From assembly GCF_018785245.1 (NCBI RefSeq), contig NZ_WQPL01000038.1, positions 1 through 57,594 on the forward strand: a DNA stretch of 57,594 nt. Direction: 5' to 3'. A model generated the notes under the pieces. That model did not search any database, was not told where the DNA came from, and saw only the letters and a list, made by a program, of their open reading frames with translations. The position numbers and the translations under genes are program-made. This document shows, piece after piece, positions 8,409-16,611 of the stretch. Each line of letters opens with the position of its first letter. Positions within the stretch are counted from its first letter, which is position 1. This DNA is from Collinsella aerofaciens (GTDB taxonomy: Bacteria > Actinomycetota > Coriobacteriia > Coriobacteriales > Coriobacteriaceae).

Positions 8409-9389
8409 TTGGATATTATCGAGCTTCTAAAATCTGCCTTCATGGGCCTGGTCGAGGGCATCACCGAATGGCTGCCTGTTTCGTCGACCGGTCACATGAT
8501 CTTGGTGGACGAGTTCGTCAAGATGAACGTGAGCGAGACGTTCTGGAATATGTTCCTGGTCGTGATTCAGCTCGGCGCCATTCTGGCCGTCTGTGTGCTG
8601 TTCTTCCATGAGCTCAATCCGTTCTCGCCCAGCAAGGGCAAGGAGGGCCGTCGCGACACCTGGGTGCTGTGGGGCAAGATCGTTCTCGGCTGTATTCCCG
8701 CCGCGGCGATCGGTCTGCCGCTTAACGACTGGATGGAGGAGCATTTCTACAATGCTCCCGTCGTGGCGCTGGCGCTCATTGTGTACGGCGTGCTGTTTAT
8801 CGTGATCGAGAACTGGCGCGCGAGCAAGCGCGAGGAAATGGCCGTTGCCGGTTCGTTTGGTTCGCGTGCTGTGGTGTCGGGTGGACGTCCCGCTGGTGCG
8901 CACTTTGCGGCGCCCGCCGCGGCTACCGCTGAGGATGAGGACGATGACGAGAATCTGGACTTTGGCTCCATCGCCACGCTCGAGGACCTGAGCTGGAAGA
9001 CTGCGCTGGGTATCGGCTGCTTCCAGGTGCTTTCGCTGGTGCCTGGTACGTCTCGCTCCGGTTCTACCATCATCGGCGGCCTGCTTTTGGGCTGCACGCG
9101 TTCGGTGGCGTCCAAGTTTACGTTCTTCCTGGCCATCCCGGTCATGTTTGGCGCGAGTGCGCTCAAGCTGGTCAAGTACTTCATCAAGGGCGGCACGTTC
9201 GGTGCCAACGAGGTCGCTATCCTGGGCGTGGGCTGCGTTGTGGCCTTTGTGGTTTCGCTCATCGCCATCAAGTGGCTCATGGGCTTCGTCCGCCGTCACG
9301 ACTTCAAGTGCTTCGGTGCCTACCGCATCATCCTGGGCATCGTAGTGCTCGCATACTTCTTCGTTCTGGAGCCGATGCTCGGCCTCTAA
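8409..9389 (+). CDS. uppP: Undecaprenyl-diphosphatase with acidic loop insertion
   Basis: UppP (BacA) recycles undecaprenyl diphosphate to the monophosphate carrier for cell-wall synthesis in the membrane. Catalytic motifs are visible: E16 and E20 in LVEGITEWLPVSSTGH, S26, H29, and R216 in PGTSRSG. The TTG start at 8409 is chosen because GAGGGGG (8397-8403) lies 5 nt upstream and MDIIELLKSA matches the normal family N-terminus; a GTG at 8388 has no ribosome site. At 326 residues it is about 50 longer than usual. The extra part is a hydrophilic, Ala- and Asp/Glu-rich loop at about 138-190 between membrane helices, including EDEDDDEN. Confidence 0.95.
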   Translation: MDIIELLKSAFMGLVEGITEWLPVSSTGHMILVDEFVKMNVSETFWNMFLVVIQLGAILAVCVLFFHELNPFSPSKGKEGRRDTWVLWGKIVLGCIPAAAIGLPLNDWMEEHFYNAPVVALALIVYGVLFIVIENWRASKREEMAVAGSFGSRAVVSGGRPAGAHFAAPAAATAEDEDDDENLDFGSIATLEDLSWKTALGIGCFQVLSLVPGTSRSGSTIIGGLLLGCTRSVASKFTFFLAIPVMFGASALKLVKYFIKGGTFGANEVAILGVGCVVAFVVSLIAIKWLMGFVRRHDFKCFGAYRIILGIVVLAYFFVLEPMLGL

Positions 9390-9433
9390 CTTAGTCGACG
9401 CTGCGCGGCGGCCAGGGCGACAACTTGTCATTC

Positions 9434-9476
9434 AAAGGGGGTGGCATGACCAAAAGGTCTATGCCGCCCCCTTTTC
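9434..9476 (+). terminator. Rho-independent terminator after uppP
   Basis: AAAGGGGGTGGCAT (9434-9447) pairs with ATGCCGCCCCCTTT (9461-9474) with one mismatch and ends in TTTT. Confidence 0.85.
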
Positions 9477-9550
9477 ATGCCAATTTGTTCGCCCTGACCG
9501 TCGCTCGCTGCTGCTGCCATGACATCGGCGGTTTCGTGATTGTCAATAGA

Positions 9551-9583
9551 TTGGTGCAGACTAACCTGACCCCATTGCACCAA
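9551..9583. repeat. REP-like palindrome, GGTGCA type
   Basis: TTGGTGCA (9551-9558) and TGCACCAA (9576-9583) flank a 17-nt loop containing AACCTGACCCC. A related unit with the same TGGTGCA arms is at 19959-20008. The rest of 9477-9720 holds the pcrA promoter and nothing else I can identify. Confidence 0.5.
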
Positions 9584-9630
9584 ATCCGCTGGGGCGAGCC
9601 TGACGGTGACGCACGGAGTCGTGGTGTGAT

Positions 9631-9661
9631 TTGCGTCGGTGTCCGCGCGGCTCGGTATACT
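9631..9661 (+). promoter_or_regulatory. Possible pcrA promoter
   Basis: TTGCGT (9631-9636) and TATACT (9656-9661) are separated by 19 nt, slightly long. The -10 is good and lies 61 nt before the pcrA start. Confidence 0.4.
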
Positions 9662-9722
9662 GGTACGGCTCAAACTATGGCGCTGCCCGCAGGCGCGCCG
9701 TCCGTCAGATGAGGAGTCGCCC

Positions 9723-12623
9723 ATGACCCAGCCCTTGCCCTGGGAAAAGAATGTCGCGGTACCTGTGCCGCCCGCGCCGGAACCCGTGCCGCTCGATGCA
9801 TACACCACCCCTGCTGCGCCGGAGCCCGAGCTCGTTCCGCTCGACATCTACGACGCTCCCGCGCCGGCGCCCAAGCCCGCCAAGCCGCTCGTCGACATCG
9901 ACAGCCTTAATCCCGCCCAGCGCGAGGCGGTCCTGACCACCGAGGGCCCGCTGCTGGTCCTTGCCGGCGCCGGCTCGGGCAAGACCCGCGTCCTGACCTT
10001 CCGCATCGCGCATATGCTCGGCGACCTGGGCGTTAAGCCCTGGCAGATCCTTGCCATCACGTTTACCAACAAGGCCGCGGCCGAGATGCGTGAGCGTCTG
10101 GCGGCACTCATTCCCAGCGGCACCCGTGGCATGTGGGTGTGCACCTTCCATGCCATGTGCGTGCGTATGCTGCGCGAGGACGCCGACCTGCTGGGCTACA
10201 CCGGTCAGTTCACCATCTACGATGACGACGATTCCAAGCGCATGGTGCGCGATATTATGCAGGCGCTCGGTATCGAGCAAAAGCAATTCCCCATCAATAT
10301 GATCCGCAGCAAGATCAGTTCGGCCAAAAACGCCATGATCGGCCCCGAGGACATGCTCAAATCCGCCGACAGCCCCAACGACAAAAAGGCCGCGCAGGTC
10401 TACCTGGAGCTGGAACGCCGCCTGCGCGCCGCCAACGCGATGGACTTCGACGACCTGCTCGTGCGCACGCTCGAGCTGCTGCGCACCCGCCCCGAGGTGC
10501 TCGACAAGTACCAGGAGCGCTTCCGCTACATTAGCGTCGACGAGTATCAGGACACCAACCACGTCCAGTACGAGATCGCTAACCTGCTGGCCGCCAAGTA
10601 CCAAAACCTCATGGTCGTGGGCGACGATGACCAGTCCATTTATAGCTGGCGTGGCGCCGACATCACCAACATCCTGGACTTTGAGCAGGACTTTAAAAAC
10701 TGCAAGACCGTTAAGCTGGAGCAGAACTACCGCTCCACGGGCCATATCCTGAGCGCCGCCAACGCCGTGGTGCGCCACAACTCGCAGCGCAAGGACAAGC
10801 GCCTGTTTACGGCCGAGGGCGATGGCGAGAAGATCCAGGCCTTCCAGGCAAGCGATGAGCGCGACGAGGGCCGCTGGATTGCCGGCGAGATCGAGAAGCT
10901 GCACTCCAAGGGCACGAGTTACGACGACATCGCCGTGTTCTACCGCACCAACGCTCAGTCGCGTATTCTCGAAGATATGTTCCTGCGCGCAGGCGTGCCC
11001 TACAAGATCGTGGGTGGCACGCGATTCTTCGACCGTGCCGAGATCCGCGACGTCATGGCCTATCTTAAGATGATTGTGAACCCGGCCGACGAGATGAGCG
11101 TCAAGCGCGTCATCAACACGCCGCGCCGCGGCATCGGCTCCACCTCGATTCAAAAGATTGAGCAGCTGGCACGCGACAACCGCTGCTCGTTCTTCCAAGC
11201 CTGCGAGATCGCAACAGCCGAGACGGGCATGTTTAGCGCCAAGGTGCGCAACGGCCTGTCGAGCTTTGTGGCGCTGGTGCGCGAGGGTCGCCGCATGGAC
11301 GGCGAGCTCAAGGACGTTGTCGAGATGATCGTCGATAAGACGGGCCTGCTGCAGGCTTTCCGCGCCGAGGGCACCATGGAGTCCGAGAGCCGCGCCGAGA
11401 ACATCCAGGAATTCCTGGGTGTCGCTGCCGAATTTGAGGAGACGCATGAGGATATCGAAGGTACGCTCGAGAGCTTGGAAGAGCTGCGCGCTGCCGGTGT
11501 TGCCGATGTGCCTGTCAGCGCCGAGCCCGAGCCCGTCGTGGTGAGCGCGCCTGCGCCCGAACCGGGGCCGTCTGCCCCGGTATCCTCGTTTGAGGCGCTC
11601 GTTGGTGCGCGTGACGCCGCGGGCTCCAATCCGCTCGATAGCTTGGCCGCTCCGGCGCTGTCTCCGCAGGATGCCCTGGCCGCCGCCATCGCGGGCAACG
11701 CGTATGCCGTGCCAACAGAGTTGCCGGCGGGTGCCGTGCATGCCGACGAGATCGAGCGCACCTACGGTCCGCTCACCTGTAAGGCGCTGCCGGCGCTCAT
11801 GGAGTGGCTGGCCTTGCGCTCCGACTTGGATTCCCTGGCCGGCGAGACGCATGCCATCACCATGATGACCATCCACTCCGCCAAGGGCCTGGAGTTCCCG
11901 GCGGTGTTCGTGGCCGGCATGGAGGAGGGTATCTTCCCGCACGTGCACGACTTTGGCGGCGGCGATGACCCGGGCAAGCTCGAGGAGGAGCGTCGCCTGG
12001 CCTACGTCGCCATCACGCGCGCCCGTAAGCGCCTGTTCTTGACCTATGCGGCCACGCGTCGCACCTACGGCTCGACCTCTGCCAACCCGCGCTCGCGCTT
12101 CCTCAACGAGATTCCGTTTGAGGATATCGAGTTTAGCGGCATCGGTTCTGCCGGTTTTGAGGGCACGGGCTGGGAGAAACGCGGCGACCGTCACGGCACC
12201 TTTGGCTCGGGCATGGGCTCGGATATGTACGGCGGCAAGGTGTTTGGTTCGCATACGCGCTCGACCGGCGGTTCCGGTTCGCGCGGTGGATCGAGTTTTG
12301 ACGATTTCTTTGGCGGCAGCAGCTACGGGACCGAGCGCCATCGTGGGGTCTCGCCCGACGCCGGCCGTGTTGCCTCGACCTTTGGTTCGGGTGCGCCGCG
12401 AGCCAAAAAGCCGTCATCTAAGGTGTCGCCGACAGTGGAGCGCAAGGTCGATCGCGCTAGCGCGTCGCAGGACTTTGCCGCAGGCGATACCGTGAGCCAC
12501 AAGACCTTTGGCACGGGTACCGTGATCTCGGTCGTCGGAGACATGATCGAGGTTCAATTCGAAAAGACCGGCCAGACCAAAAAGCTAATGAAAGGTTTTG
12601 CACCGATCGTCAAACTGTCGTGA
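9723..12623 (+). CDS. pcrA: ATP-dependent DNA helicase PcrA/UvrD
   Basis: This superfamily-1 3'-5' helicase acts in nucleotide excision repair and in clearing replication and transcription conflicts. It has LNPAQREAV, Walker A AGAGSGKT (81-88), Walker B VDEYQDTN, QNYRSTGHIL, and the late motifs TIHSAKGLEFPAV and EERRLAYVAITRARKRL. The C-terminal segment KTFGTGTVISVVGDMIEVQF is the PcrA Tudor-like tail that contacts RNA polymerase. The ATG at 9723 has GAGGAG 6 nt upstream; the first 60 residues are a Pro-rich leader. At 966 residues it is large because of a Pro/Ala/Glu-rich insertion at about 575-690 in front of motif V, which is not usual in the family. Confidence 0.96.
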   Translation: MTQPLPWEKNVAVPVPPAPEPVPLDAYTTPAAPEPELVPLDIYDAPAPAPKPAKPLVDIDSLNPAQREAVLTTEGPLLVLAGAGSGKTRVLTFRIAHMLGDLGVKPWQILAITFTNKAAAEMRERLAALIPSGTRGMWVCTFHAMCVRMLREDADLLGYTGQFTIYDDDDSKRMVRDIMQALGIEQKQFPINMIRSKISSAKNAMIGPEDMLKSADSPNDKKAAQVYLELERRLRAANAMDFDDLLVRTLELLRTRPEVLDKYQERFRYISVDEYQDTNHVQYEIANLLAAKYQNLMVVGDDDQSIYSWRGADITNILDFEQDFKNCKTVKLEQNYRSTGHILSAANAVVRHNSQRKDKRLFTAEGDGEKIQAFQASDERDEGRWIAGEIEKLHSKGTSYDDIAVFYRTNAQSRILEDMFLRAGVPYKIVGGTRFFDRAEIRDVMAYLKMIVNPADEMSVKRVINTPRRGIGSTSIQKIEQLARDNRCSFFQACEIATAETGMFSAKVRNGLSSFVALVREGRRMDGELKDVVEMIVDKTGLLQAFRAEGTMESESRAENIQEFLGVAAEFEETHEDIEGTLESLEELRAAGVADVPVSAEPEPVVVSAPAPEPGPSAPVSSFEALVGARDAAGSNPLDSLAAPALSPQDALAAAIAGNAYAVPTELPAGAVHADEIERTYGPLTCKALPALMEWLALRSDLDSLAGETHAITMMTIHSAKGLEFPAVFVAGMEEGIFPHVHDFGGGDDPGKLEEERRLAYVAITRARKRLFLTYAATRRTYGSTSANPRSRFLNEIPFEDIEFSGIGSAGFEGTGWEKRGDRHGTFGSGMGSDMYGGKVFGSHTRSTGGSGSRGGSSFDDFFGGSSYGTERHRGVSPDAGRVASTFGSGAPRAKKPSSKVSPTVERKVDRASASQDFAAGDTVSHKTFGTGTVISVVGDMIEVQFEKTGQTKKLMKGFAPIVKLS

Positions 12624-12630
12624 TCCCGGC

Positions 12631-12760
12631 GGACCTGGGCGGGCGTATGGGGCAACATCGCCTGCTCGGGCAGTCCTGCGCAAGACGGAGAGCACATTAA
12701 GTGCTCTCCTTTGCGTGCGGAACTCGCGATCGATGTTGTCCCATACGCCCGCCTAGGTCC
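12631..12760. repeat. Structured element copy 1: conserved core inside 30-bp inverted arms
   Basis: Arms at 12631-12660 and 12731-12760 are inverted repeats of 30 bp with 2 mismatches. The 70-nt core between them (12661-12730) contains CTGCTCGG, CAGTCCTG, the hairpin GGAGAGCAC-ATTAA-GTGCTCTCC, and GTGCGGAACTCGCGAT. The same core, inverted, is found at 12943-13011 with completely different arms. No T-tract flanks it. It starts 7 nt after the pcrA stop. Confidence 0.8.
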
Positions 12761-12840
12761 TTGGGTAACGTTGCTGGACGATCGCTGCTCTGCTCGTTCG
12801 CTTTTTGATCTGGAAAGCCGGGTGGGCTGATGGATAGATA

Positions 12841-12890
12841 CAACAAGGGGCTCTTCCGTTGATGAACGGAAGAGCCCCTTGTTGCGTTTT
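12841..12890. terminator. Perfect 20-bp hairpin terminator between pcrA and manA
   Basis: CAACAAGGGGCTCTTCCGTT (12841-12860) is exactly complementary to 12865-12884 with a GATG loop, followed by CGTTTTGATT on the plus strand. It lies between the two structured elements; the 436-nt gene-free stretch 12624-13059 consists almost entirely of these three structures. Confidence 0.7.
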
Positions 12891-12911
12891 GATTGTCGTT
12901 ACTAGCCAAAG

Positions 12912-13042
12912 GCTCGCCGGGACGGGGCGCGGGGTTTGGTCGATCGCGAGTTCCGCACGAGCCGGAGAGCACTTAATGTGCTCTCCGTGCGAGCAGGACT
13001 GTCCGAGCAGGCGACCAAACCCCGCGCCCCGTCCCGGCGAGC
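12912..13042. repeat. Structured element copy 2: conserved core inside 31-bp perfect inverted arms
   Basis: The arms 12912-12942 and 13012-13042 are a perfect 31-bp inverted repeat (GCTCGCCGGGAC... and its complement) that shares almost no sequence with the arms of copy 1. The 69-nt core (12943-13011) is copy 1's core read from the other strand, with differences mainly at the bases flanking the GGAGAGCAC hairpin. It ends 17 nt from the manA stop codon on the opposite strand. Confidence 0.8.
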
Positions 13043-13059
13043 GCTCGGGGACCGGTAGC

Positions 13060-13992
13060 TTACAGGTGCGAGACGATCAGTTCCATCTTGCCTTCGAGGT
13101 CGATGGAGCCGACGGTGCTCGGAGCCAGCAGGTGGCTTCCCTTGTGGACGGGGTCGCCGCAGATGGTGCCTTCGCCGTCGATGACCGACAGACACATGAA
13201 GGGCCAGCGCTGGTCGAGGGTCTTGCTGCCGTTAACGCGCACGCGATCGACGGTGTAGCAGGGGCAAGATTCGAGCTCGGTCACGCCGTCCACCTCGGGT
13301 GCGGTCACCGTGCCGTCGGTCGGAGCCTGAGCATCAAAGTTTATGCAGTCGAGGCTCTGCTCAATGTGCAGGGGACGCAGTTTGCCGTCGGTGCCGGGGC
13401 GGTCGTAATCATACAGGCGATACGTCACGTCGCACGACTGCTGCGTTTCCAAAATGAGCGTGCCGGCCTTGATGGCGTGAACGGTACCGGAATCAATCTG
13501 GAAAAAGTCGCCCTTGTGGATCGGCAGTACGTTGAGCATGTCGTCCCAGCGGCCGTCCTCGATCATCTGCGCGGCCTCGGCGCGGTCATGTGCGCGCTGG
13601 CCGACGATGATCGTGGCACCGGGCTTGCAGTCCAGCACATACCAGCACTCGGTTTTTCCCAGGCTGCCGTTCTCGTGCTTGGCGGCGTACTCGTCGTTGG
13701 GATGAATCTGGATTGAAAGGTCGTCCTTGGCGTCCAGAATCTTAATGAGCAGCGGGAACTCCCTGCCTTCGCAATTGCCAAAGAACTCGCGGTGCTCGGC
13801 CCACAGCCATGACAGCGTGTGACCGGCGTACGGGCCCTCAGCGATCTGGCAGTCGCCGTTGGGATGGGCCGAGATGGCCCAGCACTCACCGATGGGCCCC
13901 TCGGGAATGTCGTAACCAAATACGGTTTCGAGCTGGCGGCCGCCCCAGATCTTCTCGTGGAAGATCGGCGTCAGTTTAATCAAATCGGACAT
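13060..13992 (-). CDS. manA: Mannose-6-phosphate isomerase, class I
   Basis: The enzyme interconverts mannose 6-phosphate and fructose 6-phosphate and needs zinc. Metal-ligand motifs are visible: QIHPND, the Glu in GKTECWYVLD, and the His in DSGTVHAIKAGTLILETQ, followed by the typical VTYRLYDYDR. The start at 13992 is chosen because a GGGGG run lies 7 nt upstream on the minus strand; an in-frame ATG two codons earlier (13998) sits too close to it. The 310-residue length fits the short bacterial class (YvyI/ManA of Bacillus). It is transcribed after the GntR regulator gene on the same strand with 75 nt between, so it may be partly co-transcribed with it. Confidence 0.94.
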   Translation of the reverse strand: MSDLIKLTPIFHEKIWGGRQLETVFGYDIPEGPIGECWAISAHPNGDCQIAEGPYAGHTLSWLWAEHREFFGNCEGREFPLLIKILDAKDDLSIQIHPNDEYAAKHENGSLGKTECWYVLDCKPGATIIVGQRAHDRAEAAQMIEDGRWDDMLNVLPIHKGDFFQIDSGTVHAIKAGTLILETQQSCDVTYRLYDYDRPGTDGKLRPLHIEQSLDCINFDAQAPTDGTVTAPEVDGVTELESCPCYTVDRVRVNGSKTLDQRWPFMCLSVIDGEGTICGDPVHKGSHLLAPSTVGSIDLEGKMELIVSHL

Positions 13993-14067
13993 ATTCATAC
14001 CCCCATTGTGTTGCGCGGGGCGCCGCGTAAAACTGCTCAAAACGAGCGCCCGCGTGACTACAAAAAC

Positions 14068-14787
14068 CTATGCCAACGTTACGTTGTGCAACTCAAAGCG
14101 GTCGCCAACGTTGCGCGAGATCGAATACTCAAAGGCGGCGCCGCTGTCCAAAAAGCCAATTTGGGTGAGCTCGAGCAGGGGAGAGCCAAGTTTGGTGTCC
14201 AGACGCTCGGCTTCTTCCTCGGTTGCTGCCACGGCGCGAATGGTACGGTGGAAGCTCGAAATCTTCAGCCCACATTGCTCGCGGATGAAGCGGTAGACCG
14301 ATCCGTACAGATCCTTCTTTTTCAGCCCTGGAATCAGCTCGAGGGGCATGTAGGTGTACTCGATAACGATGGGCTTCTCATCGGCCTGACGCACGCGCAC
14401 GACGTGATAGGCAAAGTCATCCTCGGCAATTCCCAGCTGGGCTGCGATGTCCGCTGGTGGATTAACAATCGAGAAATCGTAGACCACCGAGGTCACCTTC
14501 TCCCCGCGGTGCTCATACGAAAAACCCTGGGCACGGTCGTTTTTTCCCTGGAAAAACGCCTGGCCGGGAAGTCCCGCCGTGTCCTTAACGTAGGTACCCG
14601 ATCCACGACGGCTGGTAATAAGACCTTCCTCGGTGATTTGCTCGATAGCTCGTTTGACGGTGATTTTGGAAACGCTATAGAGCTCGCAGAACTCAACGAC
14701 GGTGGGAAGCTTATCGCCCGGTTTAAGAGCGCCATCCTCAATACTCCGACGAATATCTGCAGCTATCGCCTCGTATTTGGGAATCAT
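14068..14787 (-). CDS. GntR-family regulator (HutC subfamily, UTRA domain)
   Basis: This 239-residue regulator has an N-terminal winged helix (residues 1-70; YSVSKITVKRAIEQITEEGLI and RRGSGTYV) and a C-terminal UTRA effector domain. Members of this subfamily bind phosphorylated sugars. It is divergent from the phospho-beta-glucosidase and PTS genes, so it most likely represses them and responds to a phosphorylated beta-glucoside or glucose 6-phosphate. The divergent region carries three copies of AAAAGTAA or its complement. A good AAAGGAGG ribosome site precedes the start. Confidence 0.9.
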   Translation of the reverse strand: MIPKYEAIAADIRRSIEDGALKPGDKLPTVVEFCELYSVSKITVKRAIEQITEEGLITSRRGSGTYVKDTAGLPGQAFFQGKNDRAQGFSYEHRGEKVTSVVYDFSIVNPPADIAAQLGIAEDDFAYHVVRVRQADEKPIVIEYTYMPLELIPGLKKKDLYGSVYRFIREQCGLKISSFHRTIRAVAATEEEAERLDTKLGSPLLELTQIGFLDSGAAFEYSISRNVGDRFELHNVTLA

Positions 14788-14816
14788 GGAACCTCCTTTC
14801 CGACATATTTGAATAC

Positions 14817-14923
14817 AAAAGTAAGTATAACCCTCAACAGGGCACCCATATTACTTTTATCTAAGAAGTTCGAGAAAGAAAAAAGAAAAAGACGCTTTAC
14901 TTTTAAAATTAGAGCGCTATAGT
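14817..14923 (+). promoter_or_regulatory. Divergent gntR-bgl control region with three AAAAGTAA sites
   Basis: AAAAGTAA lies at 14817-14824 and its complement TTACTTTT at 14850-14857 and 14897-14904. The third overlaps the -35-like TTTACT (14896-14901) of a promoter with -10 TATAGT (14918-14923) and a 16-nt spacer. Binding there would block RNA polymerase, as expected for a repressor operator. The region is also strikingly A-rich compared with the rest of the window. Confidence 0.5.
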
Positions 14924-14974
14924 TTAAGCAACAAACGGAATCCTACCGCAGAACAGGATTGACTGTTTGGGGCC

Positions 14975-15047
14975 GGTTTTGTTTTGGTGGGTTGGATATC
15001 GGTATAACCGGTGCGCGCCCGCGCCGGATAACCTGCCAAAGCAAACC
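14975..15047. repeat. REP-like inverted repeat in the bgl leader
   Basis: GGTTTTGTTTTGGTGGGTT (14975-14993) pairs imperfectly with AACCTGCCAAAGCAAACC (15030-15047) around a GC-rich inner hairpin. A sister unit with nearly the same right arm occurs at 18909-18949, so copies of one family flank the bgl-cel operon. Confidence 0.5.
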
Positions 15048-15090
15048 CGTCTCCAACCGGAAGCTCTAGAACACGAAAGCGAGGACTTTG

Positions 15091-16491
15091 ATGGCACAGT
15101 ATCAGCTGCCCAACGACTTCTTCTTTGGCGCTGCTATGTCCGGCCCGCAGACTGAGGGTCAGTGGAACCAGGGCGGCAAGCTCGAGAACCTGTGGGACAC
15201 CTGGTCCATCCAGGATCTGGGTTCGTTTTACAACTGCGTTGGCTCTTATGCCGGCAATGACTTTATGGCCAAGTACCAGGAAGACTTTCGCATTTTGAGG
15301 GACTTGGGCCTGGATACCTATCGCACTTCCATCCAGTGGAGCCGTCTGCTCGATGCCGACGGCAACCTTAATGAGGAGGGCGCTGCGTGGTATCACGAGT
15401 TGTTCCGCGCTTCTCGCGAGGCCGGCCTGGAGCCGTTTGTCAACTTGTACCACTTTGACATGCCCACCTACCTCTTTAACCGTGGCGGCTGGGAGAGCCG
15501 TGAGGTCGTCGAGGCTTACGCGCATTACGCCGACGTCGCCTTCCACGAGTTTGGCCAGGAGATCAAGTACTGGTTCACCTTTAACGAGCCTATCGTCGAG
15601 CCCGAGCAGCGCTATCAGGAGGGCGTGTGGTTCCCGCAGCTCCACGACTTCACCCGCGCCCGCACCGTGCAGTATCACATCTCGCTGGCGCATGCGCTGG
15701 CCGTGGCCAACTATCGTCGCGCCTATGACGAGGGCGCTATTCGCGCCGATGCCAAGATCGGCATGATCAACTGCTTTACCCCGGTCTACACCAAGGAGAA
15801 CCCCAGCGAGGCAGACCTCGAGGCCGTGCGTATGACCAGCGGCATCAACAACCGCTGGTGGCTCGACCTCATTACCAAGGGCGAGCTTCCTGCCGACGTG
15901 CTCGACAGCCTAGCCGAGGGCGGCGTTAAGCTCCCGTTCCGTGCCGGCGACCAAGAGATTCTCAAGCAGGGTGTTGTCGACTGGCTTGGCTGCAACTACT
16001 ACCACCCCACGCGCGTTCAGGCGCCGGCGAGCAAGATTGACCAGTACGGCCTGCCGCACTTTGCCGACGAGTACGTATGGCCCGACGCCGTTATGAACGA
16101 GAGCCGCGGCTGGGAGATCTACCCGCAGGGCCTCTACGACTTTGGCATGGACTGCGCCAAGAACTATCCCGATCTTGAGTGGTTCGTTTCCGAGAACGGC
16201 ATCGGCATCATGGACGAATACAAGAACCGTGACGCCGAAGGAACCATCCAGGATGACTACCGCGTCGACTTTGTACGTCAGCACCTGGAGTGGGTGGCCA
16301 AGGCCATCGACGAGGGCGCCAAGTGCCGCGGATACCATTATTGGGCCGTCATCGATAACTGGTCTTGGGCCAATGCCTTTAAGAATCGCTATGGCTTTGT
16401 CGAGGTCGATCTGATGGATGGCTATAAGCGCCGTCTTAAGAAGTCGGCGGCCTGGCTCAAACAGGTCGCCACGACCCACGTGGTTGTTTAG
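15091..16491 (+). CDS. Glycoside hydrolase family 1, 6-phospho-beta-glucosidase type
   Basis: This 466-residue GH1 TIM barrel hydrolyses beta-glucosides. The acid/base Glu is in TFNEP and the nucleophile Glu in SENGIG; the N-terminal FFFGAAMSGPQTEGQWNQGG is the classic GH1 opening. It sits directly before a cellobiose-type PTS EIIC gene, so the substrate is probably an imported phosphorylated beta-glucoside. ATG 15091 has GAGGA (15081-15085) 5 nt upstream. A 120-nt gap with a GCGCGC hairpin separates it from the EIIC gene. Confidence 0.93.
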   Translation: MAQYQLPNDFFFGAAMSGPQTEGQWNQGGKLENLWDTWSIQDLGSFYNCVGSYAGNDFMAKYQEDFRILRDLGLDTYRTSIQWSRLLDADGNLNEEGAAWYHELFRASREAGLEPFVNLYHFDMPTYLFNRGGWESREVVEAYAHYADVAFHEFGQEIKYWFTFNEPIVEPEQRYQEGVWFPQLHDFTRARTVQYHISLAHALAVANYRRAYDEGAIRADAKIGMINCFTPVYTKENPSEADLEAVRMTSGINNRWWLDLITKGELPADVLDSLAEGGVKLPFRAGDQEILKQGVVDWLGCNYYHPTRVQAPASKIDQYGLPHFADEYVWPDAVMNESRGWEIYPQGLYDFGMDCAKNYPDLEWFVSENGIGIMDEYKNRDAEGTIQDDYRVDFVRQHLEWVAKAIDEGAKCRGYHYWAVIDNWSWANAFKNRYGFVEVDLMDGYKRRLKKSAAWLKQVATTHVVV

Positions 16492-16611
16492 CGACCGGAC
16501 GAACGTCCAGACCGCGCGCCGCCGCGCGCAACACATGGCACATCTGGTGGCAGAGGGCGACAGACCACCGTGCGCATAGGAAAAGGCCGGATTTGAAAGT
16601 TAGGAGCAATC

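Noticed and set aside
9705-12341. Long open frame antisense to pcrA (878 codons)
   Set aside because: It mirrors the codon pattern of pcrA; high G/C third positions create long open frames on the opposite strand. No ribosome site or family similarity was seen.
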